In this document: one piece after another, positions 25,260-38,395 of the stretch | Layout of the letters: the number at the start of each line of letters is the position of its first letter | How positions within the stretch are numbered: the first letter of the stretch is position 1 | Origin: Branchiostoma belcheri | Taxonomy: Eukaryota; Chordata; Leptocardii; Amphioxiformes; Branchiostomatidae | Assembly: GCF_001625305.1 (NCBI RefSeq) | Contig: NW_017802425.1 | Span: 262,878-326,877, forward strand | DNA length: 64,000 nt | Direction: 5' to 3' | Position numbers and translations under genes: made by a program | The notes under the pieces: generated by a model | The model's input: the letters and a program-made list of their open reading frames with translations, nothing else | Told to the model about the DNA's origin: nothing | Databases searched by the model: none

Positions 25260-25980
25260 TATTGTGAAACACCGTCGGCCATAATTTTTGGCAGTCTCGC
25301 CGTGGTTTTCGAGCCGTTTTTCGAGCGAATTTCAACCGTTTTAAACATTTTACGGCCTCAAAAACTCATATAACGAGGAAAGCAAGTTGTAGTTTTTATT
25401 TTCATGCGTAACATTTCTTCTGGGGATGGATTATTTTTCCGCCGAGCTGCCGAAAACTAGCGTCATGCCTCAACCATGTGGTCGGGCGCGGCCGGCCGGC
25501 GGGAGTATCGGTGAGCTTTCACGATGTAAACAAAGACATTCGGAGTTGTTTACATTAAAATTTTGTTGTGAAACGCCAGCAGGGTGTCAGATTTTCTACC
25601 AATAACAAAGTTTTCTCTGCGGCGTCATGGCGAGATCGACAATTCATCGTCAATTCACAAGATTGTGCCGGCAATGGAATGAATAGTGGCCCGATTAGCA
25701 CTCGATCCACGCCGCCTGGCCGAAGAAAATTGGAATGACGAGCACATTTATCGGGGATAAAATCCCCAATTTTTTAAATTATCGGGGAAATTTTGGAATA
25801 AAATCCCCAATTTTGAAAATCTATGTTCAAACTTTTATGTTCAGGACCGAAAATTTGTCCAGAACTTGGTTTGATTCTGAAAAAAATAATAAACGTACCG
25901 TCTAAAATAAGAACGTACCGGGCGGATTTCGAGGCGAAAAAAAATAAACGTACCGGTACGTTTAATAGAGAGCTGAGAGT
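25260..25980. other. CpG-rich island with ACGTACCG cluster, no gene seen
   Basis: A CpG-rich patch (GGCCGGCCGG near 25490) lies in otherwise AT-rich DNA. It is followed by repeated TAAAATCCCCAATTTT phrases (about 25757-25819) and four CGTACCG motifs between 25890 and 25965. Possible readings are an unannotated promoter/first exon or a GC-rich transposon. Confidence 0.4.
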
Positions 25981-28890
25981 AATAGTGGCAACATTAGCAG
26001 CTCATTTTGTTGTTTTTAAAGTGTTTTTGGCACTAAATTCCTGTTTTATTCATCAATTTTTTTGCGCTCAAGTAAGTGCTTAGACCTTGAGTTCCCTGAC
26101 TGAGCAAGGATTCTGCAGAAAGTTGCAAAAGTTTGTGGTCCCAGGTGGGAATTTACTCACATAGAAGGAGTTGGAGAATTTAATTGACACATTTGTGAAT
26201 GGGGATGAATTCTGGGACAAGAAGTATTATGTACCATATTCTATAAAATTTATCTATCTGCAATTTATAAAAAAGACTTGAGATATGGTAAACATCTACA
26301 ATGTACATTGTAATGTAAGTTAATCTGCCATGTGGGCCCGCTTGAATGCTAACAGTTGTTGCTTAGTTGTACAATAGGAAATGGGACAATGTCACGTTTC
26401 CATTGACATTGTGCAGCCTACATGTAACGTTATGTGTATACGAACATTACAGCAAGCAGCAGTTGTGATGAGATGTTAAAATACCATACTTGGTATAGTA
26501 TCACTATCCAACAAAATTGTGGTGTCATATACGTTACTACCTATGAACTCTCTTGCAAAGAATGATTTGTGACCTTTAAATGTTTTATTTGACAAGCTAC
26601 GTGTGGTCAAAAATAAGAATTGCAGGAAAAACTATTCTCTTAATATTTCATCATATATCTAAATATTTACAGAATTATAATTATAACACAATTTGGCCTC
26701 ATATTCACATTTGTAGCATGCATCATTACATGGTCTCCTTCGGTCAGTATTGACATTGCATGCACAGCTACATCTATCAATGACACTGAAAAGATCTAAT
26801 CTCTAGGTATGAAAATAGATATTTAGCAAACTTAAGCTGATATTAATACCCACTCAGGAAGTCAAAACGGATTCGGTTGTTGTCCCTAGCATTTTCACTG
26901 TAGGCAGGAGTCTTTCGAAGCAGCCTATCTGGTTTCTTATTTGTTGAAGGTGTCAACATATATTAAGCCTTTATTTATGTGTAGAGTAGTGAGTAGTGAG
27001 CTGACATACCTTGAGGGCTATGCTACACTGTATACTTTACAGATATCATGAAATGGAATTAAGTCAATCTTATTGTTGAATTATGGAGTACAAAATCATT
27101 TGCTGAAGGTGTGATTTTATATGTACCGTTATGGAATTCACAGGCAACTTGACAGGGATGTGCAAGTGAAAAGATCAGAATTCTATTGACTAGTTCAGTT
27201 GACTAAGATATATATGACTTGTATGTATCTACACGCACACACATGCATGCATGCATATACAATGTATACAAATCCCAAAATCTGATACCTCAGTTGCCAA
27301 CAACCATAATTAAAAAAGAACATCTTTCACAGAAGTTTACCGCTATTATTGCACACATCTTCTGTATTTTTCTGTCTATCTAATAATGGATAATGTAATC
27401 TTTTGCAGCTTAAACAGGTGAGACATAACAACTTTCATTTTCTAAGCACACATTTTCTTATACTGAATAATATTACCTTCACCGTAAAATAAAAAGTTGA
27501 GTGTATGTTCATGTATGTGAGGCCCTTTTATCGTCCATGTGCAAATAATTTTTCTGCCTGGTTGTTGAATATTTCAAAGGATAAGCAAAATTGTCTGACA
27601 GATTGAGACAAAACCAATCAGTAAATGAAACTGGACGTACATAACAAAATATACAACAAGGGAAGCTGACCTGGTAAATTAACCTGGCTTCAGTTTGTAA
27701 CATAAATATATACACGTGTCTTCCCTCGACAGCATACAACCAGAAGTATGTCTGTATCTGCCAGGTTTTAGTTTCCGACAAAGGTTGGCTTTCCAAACAG
27801 CTGGCCCTGAGAGAAATTACACACAGTGATGACGCCCACAACAAACGTCACCAACACACTGCTGACGTTACTCCGAGTCCTGACCCTTTGAACCAGCAAA
27901 AATCCACTTATCACGAGAAGTCAAGCCAGTTTGCCGTGGGTGTGAATTTGATGGCCTGCCAGCGGGGCCCCGCCCCCTCAAACAAATATGAACGCATACA
28001 CACTGAAATTTATGGTGCACAAATAACGCCAATATTTGCAAGGAAAAAATCCTAAACCGATCGGTTGAACTTGAAGGTATTACAACATACGCGCTAGCAT
28101 GCTAAAAATCAGATCCCGTTTAAGATATTAAATCGACGTAATCCCATATTGTTCAGCCATTCCTCGATACGTCTAGAAGGAGAGTTGGAACTGAAGGCGA
28201 AGGTGTCTCCACACCGCAGTCCTTAAAACACTTCCGCCATGATCGAAAAGCAACTTGTTGCAGAAACCGAGTGTAATATTGCCCAAAAATCAGCTTGATA
28301 AAATCCATTTCAGTATATCATAGCGATATCAAGGATCCTGTCGGGAATAGGGCTACAGACGAGTTAGAATTTGATCGATCTGGGGGTAAGAATGTGGAAA
28401 ACACACAGAAATACTCACTGTTGGTGTGTAGAGCCTGCCCCTCCGTCAGTGGAAGGACAACAAGTTTGTGCGCGGTGACGTCTTCCCAGGGTTCTTCACG
28501 GGTACTTGGACTACAACACTCACGCAGGGGGGTAACGTTACATTTCATTGATTTATGTGCATATGTTCATGTAAATGTGATGGAGGGGAGACATTTGATC
28601 CAACCTAGTCACGATAATAATAACCTAAAGAAAAGAAGTCTCAGCGGGACTCTACAAATATCACCGCAAACAGTCGATGCATAGATTCTACGCTGCACCT
28701 AACGATGGCTTACTACACTCAAGTTACGGGATATCTTACGAGATATAAATTATGATTTACTTACAGGTGCAATGGCAGAAAAAGTTCGACAAATTCGTCA
28801 TATGTATAAGAAAACAAAATAAGAGCAGAAACTGATTCAATGCAATTTGACATTTACGAAATGAGCAGTAAAAATATTATGGATGAAAAG
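25981..28890. other. Intergenic DNA upstream of SLC66A3
   Basis: No supported gene. It becomes CpG-richer from about 27840 to 28540. A 129-aa plus-strand ORF (28295-28684) has no recognisable domain and no splice logic linking it to SLC66A3. Confidence 0.45.
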
Positions 28891-28895
28891 GTCCC

Positions 28896-28902
28896 TATAT
28901 AA
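28896..28902 (+). promoter_or_regulatory. Possible TATA box of SLC66A3
   Basis: TATATAA lies about 40 bp upstream of the SLC66A3 start codon, which would place transcription start near 28925-28930. In an AT-rich genome this could be chance. Confidence 0.3.
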
Positions 28903-28942
28903 TTAAAGATGGTTTGCTCCACGTTCATTCATTCCTTCCAAC

Positions 28943-31900
28943 ATGGCGTCTGTTGCTATAGAAGTTTTGGTCTCCTTTGCCTCTCTCAGCTGTATTGTTC
29001 TCTGCGTTGTCCTCAAACTACCTCAAATCGCAGCCATATGGTCTTCCAAGAGTGCAAAGGGCGTCAGCTTGCAGAGTACGCTGCTAGAGTGGTTTTGGTA
29101 CGTCAAAAAGAGCTGTTTATTCAGACCATTTCTTCTTGCCTATTTTTTTGTGGACGTGTCGTCTGCAGATCGATCGATAACGATCCATGGTAGCAATTGA
29201 TGGCTTGATGATAATGATAATGGAAAGAAAAACGCACCTAATTTAGAGCTTTAATAGCGTAGTTACTGGCTTTCAACTCGATTGTAACAACTATAACTTA
29301 ACTTTCAATTCGTTTATATGAATTAACTGTCCCTGCACAAATTATTATGCAACCTTTGGCCTTACTTCAGATTTTTTTACGACGATGTACATTTATCTTA
29401 CAGCTATGCAGTCATGATGTGCTACCATTTTGTGAATGAGTACCCCCTCAGTACCTATGCCGAGTACCTCTTCCTGAATATTCAAGGTAATCTTGTTTAT
29501 TTAGTGCAGCTATCTTGTTTCGTTTCATTGTTGCACACAAGTATACATGCAAAATAGCAACAAACATTTTGTAACATCTAACATTAGATCAGAGTGTTTA
29601 CTATATTCCTGCATTGGAAATGCTCAGTTTATTGTATGTGTACAATCAATCATCTGCTGGCATGCAGGCGTAATTATAAGCAACTGATGCTAAACTGCTG
29701 TACTACTAGTATATGCAAGGAATGTCCTTGGTATATGTTAAAGTTCCATTTCCACCTTCCTCAGATCTTGCTCTTGTCTTGATCATCCTGTACTTCCAAG
29801 ACAGACTTGGACTGGAGGCCTTACTGTACATTACAGGGTATCCTTCTCATATTCAACTTATGACTAACTTCAAGATGGATAAAGTTCATGTATGTACTGC
29901 ATGGCAAACCTTTGCATGGTCTGCTTCCAGTCGATACCAAATGTTAACAATATGATTTAGTGCTACATGCTGTCCCAGGCTCGTATATTTAGCCTGTCAC
30001 TGCTGTCCTGGTTACTACCAGTAGTTAGTTGATGTTATGTTTTCTGGGCAGTGTGTCTGTTTGTCTGTTTGTGTATATCTGTGTCTATGCATTTAAATTA
30101 GAGCACATGAAAGTCAGTGTAATTTGTATTGTTGCATTTGACAACAAACAGATAGACTAACCATATCCTATATCTTTACTGCACACAAATATGAACTGTC
30201 GTAATGGAGTGTTTTCCTTAACAATTATGTGTGCAGATATTTTATCATTGTATCGGTGCTCTCTACCTCCCTAGCAGTTGCCAAGATCATGATTGTAAGT
30301 ACACCTTGCTTTCTACTGCAAGATTTTCTGTTTTGTTTTTGGCGATGCCTCAGGGGGGATGCATTTTCTACAATACTATGATCAATTTGAAAATATTCCA
30401 ACAATTGCATGAATGCATTCCCTTGGGAATTGGTTTTGAGATAGCCTTACCTTGTGTGGTCTTTGGACATAATACATGTGTAGGAAACCTCTTTGTTGCT
30501 TTGTATGTAAAAGGCAACATTTGGGGCAGATTTCAGCTGATTGCACGGAAAATAATTTTCTTTATCAATTAATGTGCTTTTCTGCATAGCAAGGGAGAAC
30601 AACATGTTACATTAACTTGATTAAGGACAATTATTTTAATTGTACCTAATGTTGGCTGACAATTGGTACTGGTAATAGTGTTGACATTGCCAACTTGTGC
30701 CTGCAGAATTTCGTGCTTCCAATGTCCATGGCCAGTAAGCTGATCCAGCTGCGAGCTTTGTGGACCAGCCGCGATGCCAGCAGTGTCAGCCCAACCACAT
30801 GGTTCATAGCCTTCTACAGTTGTGTAGGTCAGTCTACAAGTCAGCATACTCTATTGTTGTATTGTGTGTTTTATTTGTGTGGAACATTTCAGCATCAGCA
30901 GCATTTGCTGCCTAGTAGTGTCCCACCATGTATTGTTGCAACTTGATTAAATTCATAATAAACCTGTCATCATCAACCATGGCAGTTGAACAATGTCAAA
31001 CCAACTAATTTCTTATTTTCCCTAGGGCAAAGCATAACACTTGAGAAACTTATAGAAACTGAAACAGGCTTGGAGGGCCTGGAACTTATTTCAACAATGA
31101 ACGACAAACAGTTCTGGAGATCAAACTTTGTCTGCTCCACCTCATCGGAGAATGATAGATGATGATGATGATGAAATCATTATGGTTGCACAGATGAAGT
31201 CTCCTTCATGATACATACATGTCCTTGTAGAAAAGTCTTGTCTGTAGATTGGAAATGTATGTACAAAATTGTACTTCTCTTGCTACTAGTATTCTTTTGT
31301 CTCTGTGCTATACTGTATACATTGTACATGTGTGCAATATACATGTACCTTCTACCTTATACCCTGGTCCCTTAGTTAACCCAAGTCAGGGTTGTAGGGT
31401 TTCCACAAAGTTTTTTTTCTGTTCACTCACTGTCGTATTTGTATTTCTCATCTCTCCTGACTGTCACCAACTGTCCTGGCCTCAGGCCCACTGTCTTTAT
31501 GCCATCTCTGGTGAGATTTTTCACTCCTACTTACTTTAATAAGTTATCACTACCAGGGGTATAAATTTGACTTAACTGTGAATTTGGCAGAGCTAGTTCA
31601 AGAAATGTGAAATAATGTGACACCACATACATTGTAAAAGCACGTGAAAGGGAGAATTTTGGGGAATGTGTATCATAAAACACTGTCATTTTGCCTTTTT
31701 GGTATGTAAATGTATGTGTCCTTGCCCTATTTGCTCACTGTCCATTAAACTGTGGAAGGACACTATACAATAGTACTATACAGTGTCCTATTGTCTTTGC
31801 ACTCCGTATCTGTCTATCAAAAATCATTCCACTCTGTGGGGCCAGTTTTCAGATAATTACGCAATAGCCAGAAGGGATTTAGCTCCAAATTCAATCCAGT

Positions 31901-33762
31901 CTATAAGTAGTTACCCAAAAAATTGTGTTTTACTGTTTGCCATGTTGCAGTGTACCCATTTTATCATTCAGTTAAACTTGTTCAATGTGAGTCGTACTAG
32001 GATGTATATAGTAGCACACTGTATAGCCGTGGCGACTCTTGATTCGGGCTTACATTGCATTACCCTCTGCAAGAGTCGTGGAAAGATCCATTGGCAGAAC
32101 TGCACATTTCCCGTTGGCTGCCCGATGCTCCGTTTTTGACCCAGTTTTTTTGCTGTCCCGAGCTTCCCTACAATATAACTCCACAATTGGCCGGGTTGCC
32201 GATGTTCAGATCGGCCCAAATATTCCACAGCGCGACCAAAAACTACCTAACCTCACTTATTTTCGAACCGCGCGGCCATCTTGAATATAGTCAGGAATGT
32301 CCGGTGCAGTCGTCGGGAACGCTCGGCAGGCTTTCCGGTTATGATCGGAGAGTTTTCGGTCGCGCTTCGGTAATCGTGACGCTTCCGAGCGTTCCCGACG
32401 ACTGCACCGGACATTCCCGACTATATTCAAGATGGCTGTGCGGTTTGTAAATAAGTGAGGTTAGGTAGTTTTTGGTCGCGCTGTGGAATATTTGGGCCGA
32501 TCTGAACATCGGCAACCCGGCCAATTGTGGAGTTATATTGTAGGGAAGCTCGGGACAGCAAAAAAACGGGTCAAAAACGGAGCATCGAGCAGCCAACGGG
32601 AAATGTGCAGTTCTGCCAATGGATCTTTCCACGACTCTTGCAGAGGGTAATGCAATGTAAGCCCGAATCAAGAGTCGCCACAGCTACACACTGTATAGTA
32701 CGTAGGTCTTTGGACTGTCTATACCTATCTACGCACTTGCTGATAATGTGATATACAATTGTTTACAATATGATTTAGTACTTGTTGTATGAACTTACAT
32801 GATTGTACAACTTGTACTTTTGTCTTTTTGCCAATTGTTTTAGCTCGGATCTTCACAACTATTGTGGAAACAGGAGACATCCCTGGTAAGTTTGTTTACT
32901 TTCCACAAATTGGAAAAAGATCAGAGTTGCAAAGTCCATCAATTTTGTGTAGAATGACATTCTGATTCATAATACAGTAGATGTTGTTGTTGACTTCTGT
33001 TCAATTCAAATATTTTGTGTGTGCTTTCTTGCATCTAGTGGGCAGTCACCTGTCAGTGTGTTAATTCTGCAGTACTGTTGATATGTGATAGGAGGCATGA
33101 CTAACCCAGGCACTTGTTCAGTGTTAACAACCACCAGAGACAGAGGGTATTAAGATATTTCATCATAAGTATAAGCTTAACTTTCACATTCTGTTATCCA
33201 CTTAGTCACATTTTGTGGTATCAGATCTTTCTGCACAACTGCACTTTTATTTTTGTCCTTTTTGTTGGTAAGCTACAGTTTTAATCTGTAAATGTCCCCT
33301 ACATTTTTTTTGCACTGAATTTTTTTCTTCATAATATTCATATCTTTTTTAGGTGTACTTTCAGCTCAATTTCATGTCTATTTCTGTTCCCTTTTTTTTG
33401 TTGACAAGCTAACGTTACATTAATCTGTAAATGTCCCCTGCATTACATTGCACTAAATTTTTTTCTGCATTCACATTAAAAGGAAATTTTCACAAAATTG
33501 TGACCAGAATTATTTTCCCTGTATTTTTGCAGTCCTGGTGGATTACTCAGTGGCTACACTGTTGAATGCTGCCATCCTCTTCTCTGTCATCTTCCTAAAA
33601 ATCAACAGAGAAAGAAGTTCTTGTAAACTCAAAATTGCAGTCAAACCTGTCAAGGTTTCAAAAAGACTGTACATGCCACAATGTAATAAAACAAATATGC
33701 TTTTTAAAAATCCCTGTACAATTTTCATCATTGGGAACTGTTATATACAGTTATTGCCATGA
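28943..33762 (+). CDS. SLC66A3: SLC66A3 (PQLC3)-like PQ-loop membrane protein (7 exons)
   Basis: Exons: 28943-29097, 29404-29486, 29765-29837, 30237-30294, 30707-30827, 32844-32885 and 33533-33762. All borders are GT-AG and phases fit throughout, giving 253 aa. The start is ATG in a good context (CAACATGG). The protein is a chain of hydrophobic helices with the first PQ-loop motif KLPQIAAIW (P27-Q28) followed by SAKGVSL. The second motif has IQ instead of PQ (SKLIQLRALW, about 133-142) followed by SRDASSVSPTTW. This matches human SLC66A3, where the second motif is likewise altered. SLC66/PQ-loop proteins are seven-helix membrane carriers of lysosomal or other internal membranes; the substrate of this member is not established. 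The C-terminus is about 45 residues longer than in mammals and is basic. Intron 5 contains a transposon and a candidate alternative last exon. Confidence 0.9.
31026..31162 (+). CDS. Candidate alternative last exon of SLC66A3
   Basis: A strong acceptor (TTCTTATTTTCCCTAG) ends at 31025. Joined from exon 5 (phase 1), the frame stays open for 45 codons and ends in TGA at 31160-31162. It would replace the last membrane helix with a hydrophilic, acidic tail containing ITLEKLIETETGLEG. I recognise no homolog. It could be a chance ORF behind a cryptic acceptor. Confidence 0.35.
32024..32686. mobile_element. 663-bp foldback (Mutator-like) element in SLC66A3 intron 5
   Basis: Two near-identical inverted arms of about 300 bp (32024-32326 and 32385-32686) flank a 58-bp centre. 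The termini read TAGCCGTGGCGACTC and the mirror of TAGCTGTGGCGACTC. The host sequence CACACTGTA is duplicated exactly at 32015-32023 and 32687-32695. A 9-bp target duplication with very long inverted repeats is typical of Mutator-like MITEs. ORFs in the arms are antisense mirrors of each other and are not genes. Confidence 0.85.
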
Positions 33763-36700
33763 TAGTATCTATTACCAAATAGAATGTCATGTCAGTAGTC
33801 AATAGTCCAGATGATGATATTATTTTTTTTAATTTACTTAATACTTCACCACAAAACAAGGCTCATGGGAGCCACTGAAATGTTTTGGGTTACTGTACAG
33901 CCAGTGAGGACAGATGTTTGTTAACATTAGACTTGAAAAGTTTGTGTATATGATATTCATCCTAATGAGTCATGCAAGGGCTGAAAGGAAGAAGAATTTT
34001 ATTGTGTGTTGTAGGTAAGATATCAGGTCCCCATGAATCTTTCAGCAGAGAAAATGTACTTGCAAAGCTAGACGGTGATTGTACTTCATAAGATGGTGTA
34101 CTACAATGTATGTGACATGTAATCTCCAAGCAAACCTTTGGGGGCAAAACTGGTTTTTGACTGGGCCCATAGTCTAACTGCACAGCCCCCAAGGATCTGT
34201 TTTCATGACAGTCACCATGTAAAAAAATGTTAACATCCAATTGCTGCCGAGTGAAACTGTGCCAAGTAGTACAGCTAACATTGTTATTTGCTCTCCGTCC
34301 GGCCATGCCTTGTTATCAGTCAGCTGGGATTTTTGGACGGTGTAATGCTCAATTACAGGAGCAGAAGAGTAACATCATATATGACTATGAGACACAAATG
34401 TGAAAATGTAGGTGTATCTTAATTGGACTATCTTTGTTGTGAAAATGTACAGAAAATGGAATGAGAAGTGTCACGAATCTAGTCTTCAACTCTTTAACAG
34501 TATAATGAGTATTTTTGAATGGTGCTACCATATTGTTTGAGCCTTACACTAGTTACAGACATTTGGTCTTATTGGTTATGCCATAATTGGAAATATTTGA
34601 CATTGTCTAGAATGTTATCACTCAGTCAAGTCTCATGTTTGTATTTTAACAGTCTGTTACATGATATGATATCCTCTTGCACAGTTTTACTTTCTGTGGT
34701 ACATGTCTTCCAAAATCATATCCAGTTGCTTGAGTAACTGCTTTTTGGCGTATGTCTTCCTCCCTTTATTTCCTCATCTGACTGGCAGAAATGATTGTAT
34801 GATGATTGTGCACTTCCACAGTTCTTCTGACGCAGTCTGTGAGTGGTGTGCTGAACTGCAGTATTGGCCTGAGTGTAGTGTATCTACAGGCACAGAAAAC
34901 ATCTGCCAAGCGGGAAAAACGTGCATAAAGACAACAACCGCCAAAAAGTGCCAACTAGCATCAAGGGAATGGAATGTGGTAGTTTGTTCAGTGATTCACT
35001 GTTATAAATCACTGTGACTTTCACATGAATTCTTCAAATAGTCAGTACTAATTTATAACTACAATATTACCTCAATGTATATCAGGTCGTATGCAATTTG
35101 TCTGAAATTTTTAAAAAAATTGAGTTTTATCAGATATTAACAGTAACTTGGTAGCCAGTTGCCAGTCTTTGATGATAATCAGGTAAAATTTGTGTGGTGC
35201 AGATAATTTTCAATGTTACCTACAATCAATGCAGGTATGCTGAGAAGTATCTCGAGCCCTGAATTTGATGTAAACACACTTGGTTAACATTATAATATAA
35301 TCACCATGATAATTTATGAAAGGTAACCAGCAAAATGGCAAAAAGTTAATGGAAATGGTGTGTTTACAACTACATGTAGTACATGTAAGTAGCAAAGATA
35401 ATTCTTTGAAACATAAGAATTTGTGCAATGTCTTCAAGCTGTTGAATGCTGCAGTTTTTTTTAGAATAGGTTTTGACATGGACTTGATGCCTGCCTTATA
35501 TGGATTTCCAACACGTGATTCTTATTGATCTTGGAGAAATAGGTACTATTGGAAAAACTAGCCATTACCAGGCTCGCCATGTTGCTGGAAAATAGTTGAA
35601 AATCGGCCATTATACTGAAAATTCGTGCAAGAATCAGATGAGGATACATACATAGCTTTCCATGTCATGAAAAAGTTGTGTAGGCTTTGTCCCCAGGCAG
35701 CATTTTTGTCAATCTTTCAGAGGACAAGTCAAGATAGGAACAATGGATTTTCATAATTTTGAGCTTGTAGGTAGTTTAGACAAAGTTCTACACAGTAAGT
35801 GCAATTTTTTCAAATGAGGACTTAATTTGCATATTTAATGTAGAAATTTGTGTAAACTTTATGGTGTTGCCAGTGGTCAACCCCAAATAGGCTAGGCTAG
35901 GGTCAGGGTCTTTGGTAGGGTCGGTCCAGAAACCAACCGGAAAGGGCAATTTTTTGGACTTAGGTCCAAGTGCATTCTGGCCTTGATACTACAGGAACAC
36001 ACAAGGAAAACACGGAAAGAAATAAACACGCTACCGCAGCAAAAAAAAAAGTTTCGTCAACTTTATTTCTATCTTCAAGTTTGTTTCATTTTACTCGATA
36101 CATATATGTACATATACAAACTCGTATCCACCCTTGTATCATGTAGGCAAAGCAACAGACGCATGGAAGTTTAACACGTGTTTCTAGAACTGTTTGAGTT
36201 CCCAGCGATGCATATTTGGCTAGAAGTCATGTGACAAATGAAAACTATGTGCATTCAACATCGCTATTATTAAGTGAAGGTAGGAAAAATACAGGATGAC
36301 TGAAAAGGGCTGCCATGATTGCAATTTTGGCTTATGATATTTTGCTATGGTAACAAGCATAACCTCTAACTTACAGTTCGTGATTTTTATCACAAACTAC
36401 GTGTACATGTGGTGAAATGTAAAAATGAAACCAGGCTGAACTGATATTTTACACATAAACGTTACATGTAAGCAGACTCAACAGCTTGTCAGCACTCAGT
36501 TCCGTCATTTCTGTCGATCTGGACTGTAGAACGGCTTACCGTAAGACAAATTGTACAAAAACGTAAATGCGACAGGTAACAAAATGCTCAGAGAAGCAAA
36601 TATATGTGCGATAGGCACTTCAATTGTTTCATTAAATCAAGATAAAATCCCTTTACCACGCTGAGTACGCTTGGTTACATTTCTTATAGAATGTTTCTAA

Positions 36701-38062
36701 ATGAATATGTGCGAGGGATACAGAGGAAAATACAGTATTGGTTACATCATTTAACCTCCCTGGTTACACAGACGCTCCCTCAGTCCTCACACTAAGCAAC
36801 AGCTGCAGTTTGACTAATCTCGCTACGTGGCATTACAGCGATGGCGGCTTGATATGTATAGATGGGCCTGTAAGCTTAAGCAATTTTTCGCGATCGTAGT
36901 TCAAATCTTGGAAATAAGTGACACTGTATTGGGAAAAGTATTACGGTAGTTTCAGGTGGAGAGGACACGTTCTTTGTGAACTGCAAGCAAACTCTTGAAC
37001 GTTATATGAAATGATATCATTCATCCGGGATCAATCCAGCGAAAGATCAGCCATCGTCAGTAAATATAGGACTGGTTTGATGTGACTTAGGAATGCTTAA
37101 GGATTGTCAGGTTTTTAAGAGGTTTATCTTTTTCCAAGTATGTTATGTATCATCAGTCGGATATACTGGTCAAACTATTTATTTTCAAAGGACTGTAACA
37201 AAAGAGACAAGATATTGCAGACCAGTTTGCCATTCGTTGTTGTGGACAATCTACATGTATGTGCAAAAAAAGTCGAAGTTTGCAGAGGATTTCCGAACAG
37301 GTTAACGGAGAGAGAGATGAGCAATGTGCATAGAGGTTCTGTCGGATAGATCTATAGCCAGCCTTCAAAATCGTTGTCTACATTTAAAACAAAATATGCG
37401 ACATATGTATTAACAGTATCGCAAATTAATTATAAACTGCCCCCTTTTGCCGGCCACTAGAAGCTTGAGAAATTTGGCATTACATTCAACAGGTATTTCT
37501 TCAAGGGTGTATACACGTACGTCGCGTTACGGTATTGAACCAAGGAAAATGAGGCAAGAACGGTGAAAAGATATATCCATGTTGAACATGTTGAATAAAT
37601 AGAATAAGCTCATGGTATGCGTCAAAATCCAAACACAGGGTAGCCTATATAATTATGGGACCACTCTTTTAGATGATTAATGATTTTTGCTGGACAGATC
37701 TTTAAAATGCAACACTAGCCAAACTGGAAGCAAAAAGAATTGATGTCTCAGCTTTTTGACCTCTTCAACTGACGGCCAGGCTTTCTACTGACTTGCTGTC
37801 ATCCGAGGTGTTTGTTAGGAAAGGCTGAGGTTTGCGATACATTTACCCATTGTTTCCTGTTGTGTTCCGTACTGCAAAACACAAATTTCGGCCTTTGCAT
37901 TTAATTTTGCATTAGTAGCCTGAGGTTTGCTGTATATTGAGAAGTTTAAAAAAAAAGACAACCCCGTATTTTTTCAAGATGTTGAGAGCAATAGTAAGTA
38001 GCTTTCAAATCAACATGGGCCGTGCTCGTGGTTCTGAAATGGTTGATTGAAAACATTAGTGG
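33763..38062. other. Intergenic DNA after SLC66A3
   Basis: The start is presumably SLC66A3 3' UTR; no poly(A) site is assigned. It contains a dispersed repeat fragment (34711-34753) and a stretch at about 35790-35840 resembling half of the octamer repeat (GAGGACTTAATTTGCATATTT). No gene is recognised. Confidence 0.45.
34711..34753 (-). repeat. Dispersed repeat fragment, copy 2
   Basis: Inverse-orientation match (41 of 43 bases) to 13748-13790. See that entry. Confidence 0.6.
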
Positions 38063-38395
38063 TTAAAAAGGAAACATTGAAATCAGAACCAATGTTGTTA
38101 ACCGATGGCGTAAAACGACTAAAAGCACAATGTACAACAGGGATGCTGTGAGTATATAGACGTCTCGGATACAAAGGTGTTCCTTCTTCTTCCGCAGCCT
38201 TTCCAGCTTGATATCGAGAAGCGGCTGTACGAGGAAATCCCTGGAGCTACAGAGGAGTTCCATGGAGGTTGCTCGTACAGCCCCTGCTGTTGATATCTCG
38301 GCGCAAGGCCTGAAGTGAGACAGCTCTTCAACACAAGGGAATGAAGCTATTGATACAATCGATAGAGAATTTCCAGAGCAAATATATGCAAGCAT
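38063..38395 (-). CDS. Candidate small membrane protein ORF, unrecognised
   Basis: A 110-codon minus-strand ORF lies downstream of the Kv2 stop. Its middle part (about 38160-38330) has coding-like codon choice (AAG, CTG, CTC) and reads SMELLCSSRDFLVQPLLD, then a basic run RLRKKK, then one hydrophobic helix VYILTASLLYIVLLVVL. I recognise no family. The start codon is unsure; an acceptor after CCCTTGTGTTGAAG (about 38327) would remove the first third. It may be a separate small gene, an alternative exon of the channel gene, or a chance ORF. The opposite strand of the same patch also has an acceptor followed by a short open frame, so strand is uncertain. Confidence 0.25.
   Translation of the reverse strand: MLAYICSGNSLSIVSIASFPCVEELSHFRPCAEISTAGAVRATSMELLCSSRDFLVQPLLDIKLERLRKKKEHLCIRDVYILTASLLYIVLLVVLRHRLTTLVLISMFPF

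Noticed and set aside
28295..28684. 129-aa ORF upstream of SLC66A3
   Set aside because: No domain, no junction to SLC66A3 exon 1, composition not clearly coding.
32055..32671. Plus and minus ORFs with nearly the same protein
   Set aside because: They are the two arms of a foldback element, not paired genes.
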